Shown here piece by piece: positions 8,521 to 9,255 of a stretch of 9,255 bases of DNA. This DNA comes from Acidobacteriota bacterium (GTDB taxonomy: Bacteria; Acidobacteriota; Vicinamibacteria; Vicinamibacterales; Vicinamibacteraceae). The stretch spans positions 1 through 9,255 of the forward strand of contig JAEZCY010000043.1 of the NCBI GenBank assembly GCA_023429845.1, written 5' to 3'. The notes under the pieces were generated by a model. It saw only the letters and a list, made by a program, of their open reading frames with translations. It had not been told where the DNA came from and made no database searches. The position numbers were made by a program, and so were the translations under genes. The number at the start of each line of letters is the position of its first letter. The stretch's first letter is position 1.

Positions 8521-8612
8521 CTCGCGCCGGTTCGTATCGCAGTCCGTGTCCGTCCTCGCGCAGTACGTACTCGTCCCTTCGCAGTCCGTACCGGTCGTTT
8601 CGCGTTACGTAG
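8517..8612 (+). other. Doubtful 31-codon ORF overlapping the trxC stop
   Basis: An ATG at 8517 overlaps the trxC TGA as ATGA and opens a frame of 31 codons to TAG at 8610-8612. It follows a G-rich run (8511-8515) that could act as a ribosome binding site. Because the DNA underneath repeats every 21 bases, the peptide repeats every seven residues: RSPCPSS, then RSTYSSL, then RSPYRSF. It has no recognisable domain. The simplest view is that it is a by-product of the intergenic repeat. Confidence 0.12.
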
Positions 8613-8621
8613 CCGCCCGGC
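8538..8621. repeat. Four imperfect copies of a 21-bp tandem repeat
   Basis: Units start at 8538, 8559, 8580 and 8601, exactly 21 bases apart. The first three begin CGCAGT and the fourth begins CGCGTT; the following bases are CCGT or ACGT, then a variable C/T/G-rich half. The fourth unit contains TTACGTAGCCG, close to the GTACGTAGCCG core of the repeat upstream of trxC. The array occupies most of the gap between trxC and the convergent gene that ends at 8646. I see no clear hairpin plus T-run terminator in this gap. Confidence 0.7.
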
Positions 8622-8645
8622 TCTCGCCCGACGGACCCGGCGGCG

Positions 8646-9149
8646 TCAGGGCGCCGCGATGGCGCGCGCGAGGGCCAATGCCTTGTCGCGACTCACCTTG
8701 TAGAGCACCATCCGCGCCACGCCGTCGGGGCGCTGGACCGCAATCAGCAGCGCGTCGTCGCCGAGATCGACGAGCGCGGCTGCGACGCCGACATCGTCGA
8801 TCGACTCGCGCTTGCGGTCGTCGTTCTCGACCGCCGAGACCTCGCTTTCGAAGCTGCGCTCGGGCGTGCTCTCTTCGTCCTTCAGCGCCTGCAGGCTTGC
8901 GAACGTGAAGCCGAAGTTCGAGTCGGGCCCCTGCCACTCGCACCGCGTGAAGCCGGGGCGCGGCTGATCCACCGCAGGCGCTCCGAACGACTCGCCGACG
9001 ATCGTCGTGGCCTCCTCTGCCGTGAGCACGCCCTCACAGCTGACGACGGTCGCCGCCGACGGCGCCTGCGCGCCGGCTGCGTCGAGTGCGAGCGCAACGG
9101 CGAGCCCTGCCAGCATGGCGCTGAACGCCGACGTCTGCCAACCGATCAC
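8646..9149 (-). CDS. Small secreted protein of unknown function with a C...CxW module
   Basis: A 167-residue protein that I do not recognise as a named family. It starts with a signal peptide: a hydrophobic stretch about residues 8-24, with probable cleavage after AQA near residue 29. The mature part has two cysteines, C38 in SCEGVLTAEEA and C70 in RCEW. This spacing (C-x-x-L-L/T-x-x-E-A near the start, C-x-W about 32 residues later) resembles small exported or lipoprotein domains such as DUF3558-like proteins, where the two cysteines form a disulfide. That likeness is a weak inference. The rest alternates a charged segment (about 88-118) with short hydrophobic strands. No lipobox is seen. 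The GTG start is supported by GAGGAGG four bases upstream. The gene is convergent with trxC and apparently has its own promoter, so a link to the oxidase is not implied. Confidence 0.8.
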   Translation of the reverse strand: MIGWQTSAFSAMLAGLAVALALDAAGAQAPSAATVVSCEGVLTAEEATTIVGESFGAPAVDQPRPGFTRCEWQGPDSNFGFTFASLQALKDEESTPERSFESEVSAVENDDRKRESIDDVGVAAALVDLGDDALLIAVQRPDGVARMVLYKVSRDKALALARAIAAP

Positions 9150-9187
9150 GCTGCCTCCTCGATGCGTAGGGAAACTCGAACCCGTTG

Positions 9188-9216
9188 ATTGTGCGCGACT
9201 GGCGATCGCCGCGCAA
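9188..9216 (-). promoter_or_regulatory. Candidate promoter for the secreted protein gene
   Basis: On the minus strand, TTGCGC (9216-9211) and CACAAT (9193-9188) are separated by 17 bases, about 40 bases before the GTG at 9149. The match to sigma-70 consensus is 3/6 and 4/6. The spacer contains the palindrome GGCGATCGCC (9201-9210). Suggestive only. Confidence 0.3.
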
Positions 9217-9255
9217 GTCGATCCGGGGCGGCACGCCGGAGGGGCAGGCGCGTGT

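Noticed and set aside
8612..8644. Terminator between the convergent genes: GCCGCC (8612-8617) pairing with GGCGGC (8639-8644).
   Set aside because: A 6-base stem with a 21-base loop and no T-run is too weak to call in GC-rich DNA.

Overview
The window is GC-rich, with strong coding bias and many open shadow frames. It is dominated by one minus-strand operon that builds and matures a cbb3-type (C-family) heme-copper oxidase. The operon combines a fused CcoN-CcoO subunit, a short CcoP with a single heme c motif, and the order ccoI-ccoS-ccoNO-ccoQ-ccoP-ccoG-ccoH-(TauE/SafE-like). From memory, this resembles clusters of Bacteroidota and Acidobacteriota more than the classical proteobacterial ccoNOQP-ccoGHIS layout. 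With this base composition, a GC-rich Acidobacteriota member (Vicinamibacteria-like) is my best guess. That is an inference; no rRNA or other phylogenetic marker is present.

Layout from right to left on the minus strand: ccoI (copper P1B-ATPase, 7685-5241), ccoS (5244-5077), ccoNO (5063-2853), ccoQ (2853-2635), ccoP (2638-2054), ccoG (2046-613), ccoH (616-164), and the first 55 codons of a TauE/SafE-like membrane protein (167-1) that runs off the window. Consecutive genes overlap by 1 or 4 bases or lie within 13 bases, so the set is almost certainly one transcription unit with translational coupling. CcoI and CcoG would deliver and reduce copper, CcoS and CcoH assist assembly, and CcoNO/Q/P form the oxidase. 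All heme b, CuB and cross-link residues known from CcoN are present, so the enzyme looks functional.

The plus strand carries one gene, 8050-8520, a thioredoxin 2 (TrxC type) with an N-terminal zinc ribbon, divergent from ccoI. The 364-base intergenic region between them holds a tandem 23-bp duplication, further direct and inverted copies of the core GTAGCCGTCG, and a 14-bp palindrome. A second, 21-bp-period repeat follows trxC. On the minus strand, 9149-8646 encodes a small secreted protein of unknown function, convergent with trxC.

This is mainly a recognisable respiratory operon, not a new defence or mobile system. The points most worth a second look are the monoheme CcoP, the subunit fusion, and the repeats that flank trxC.
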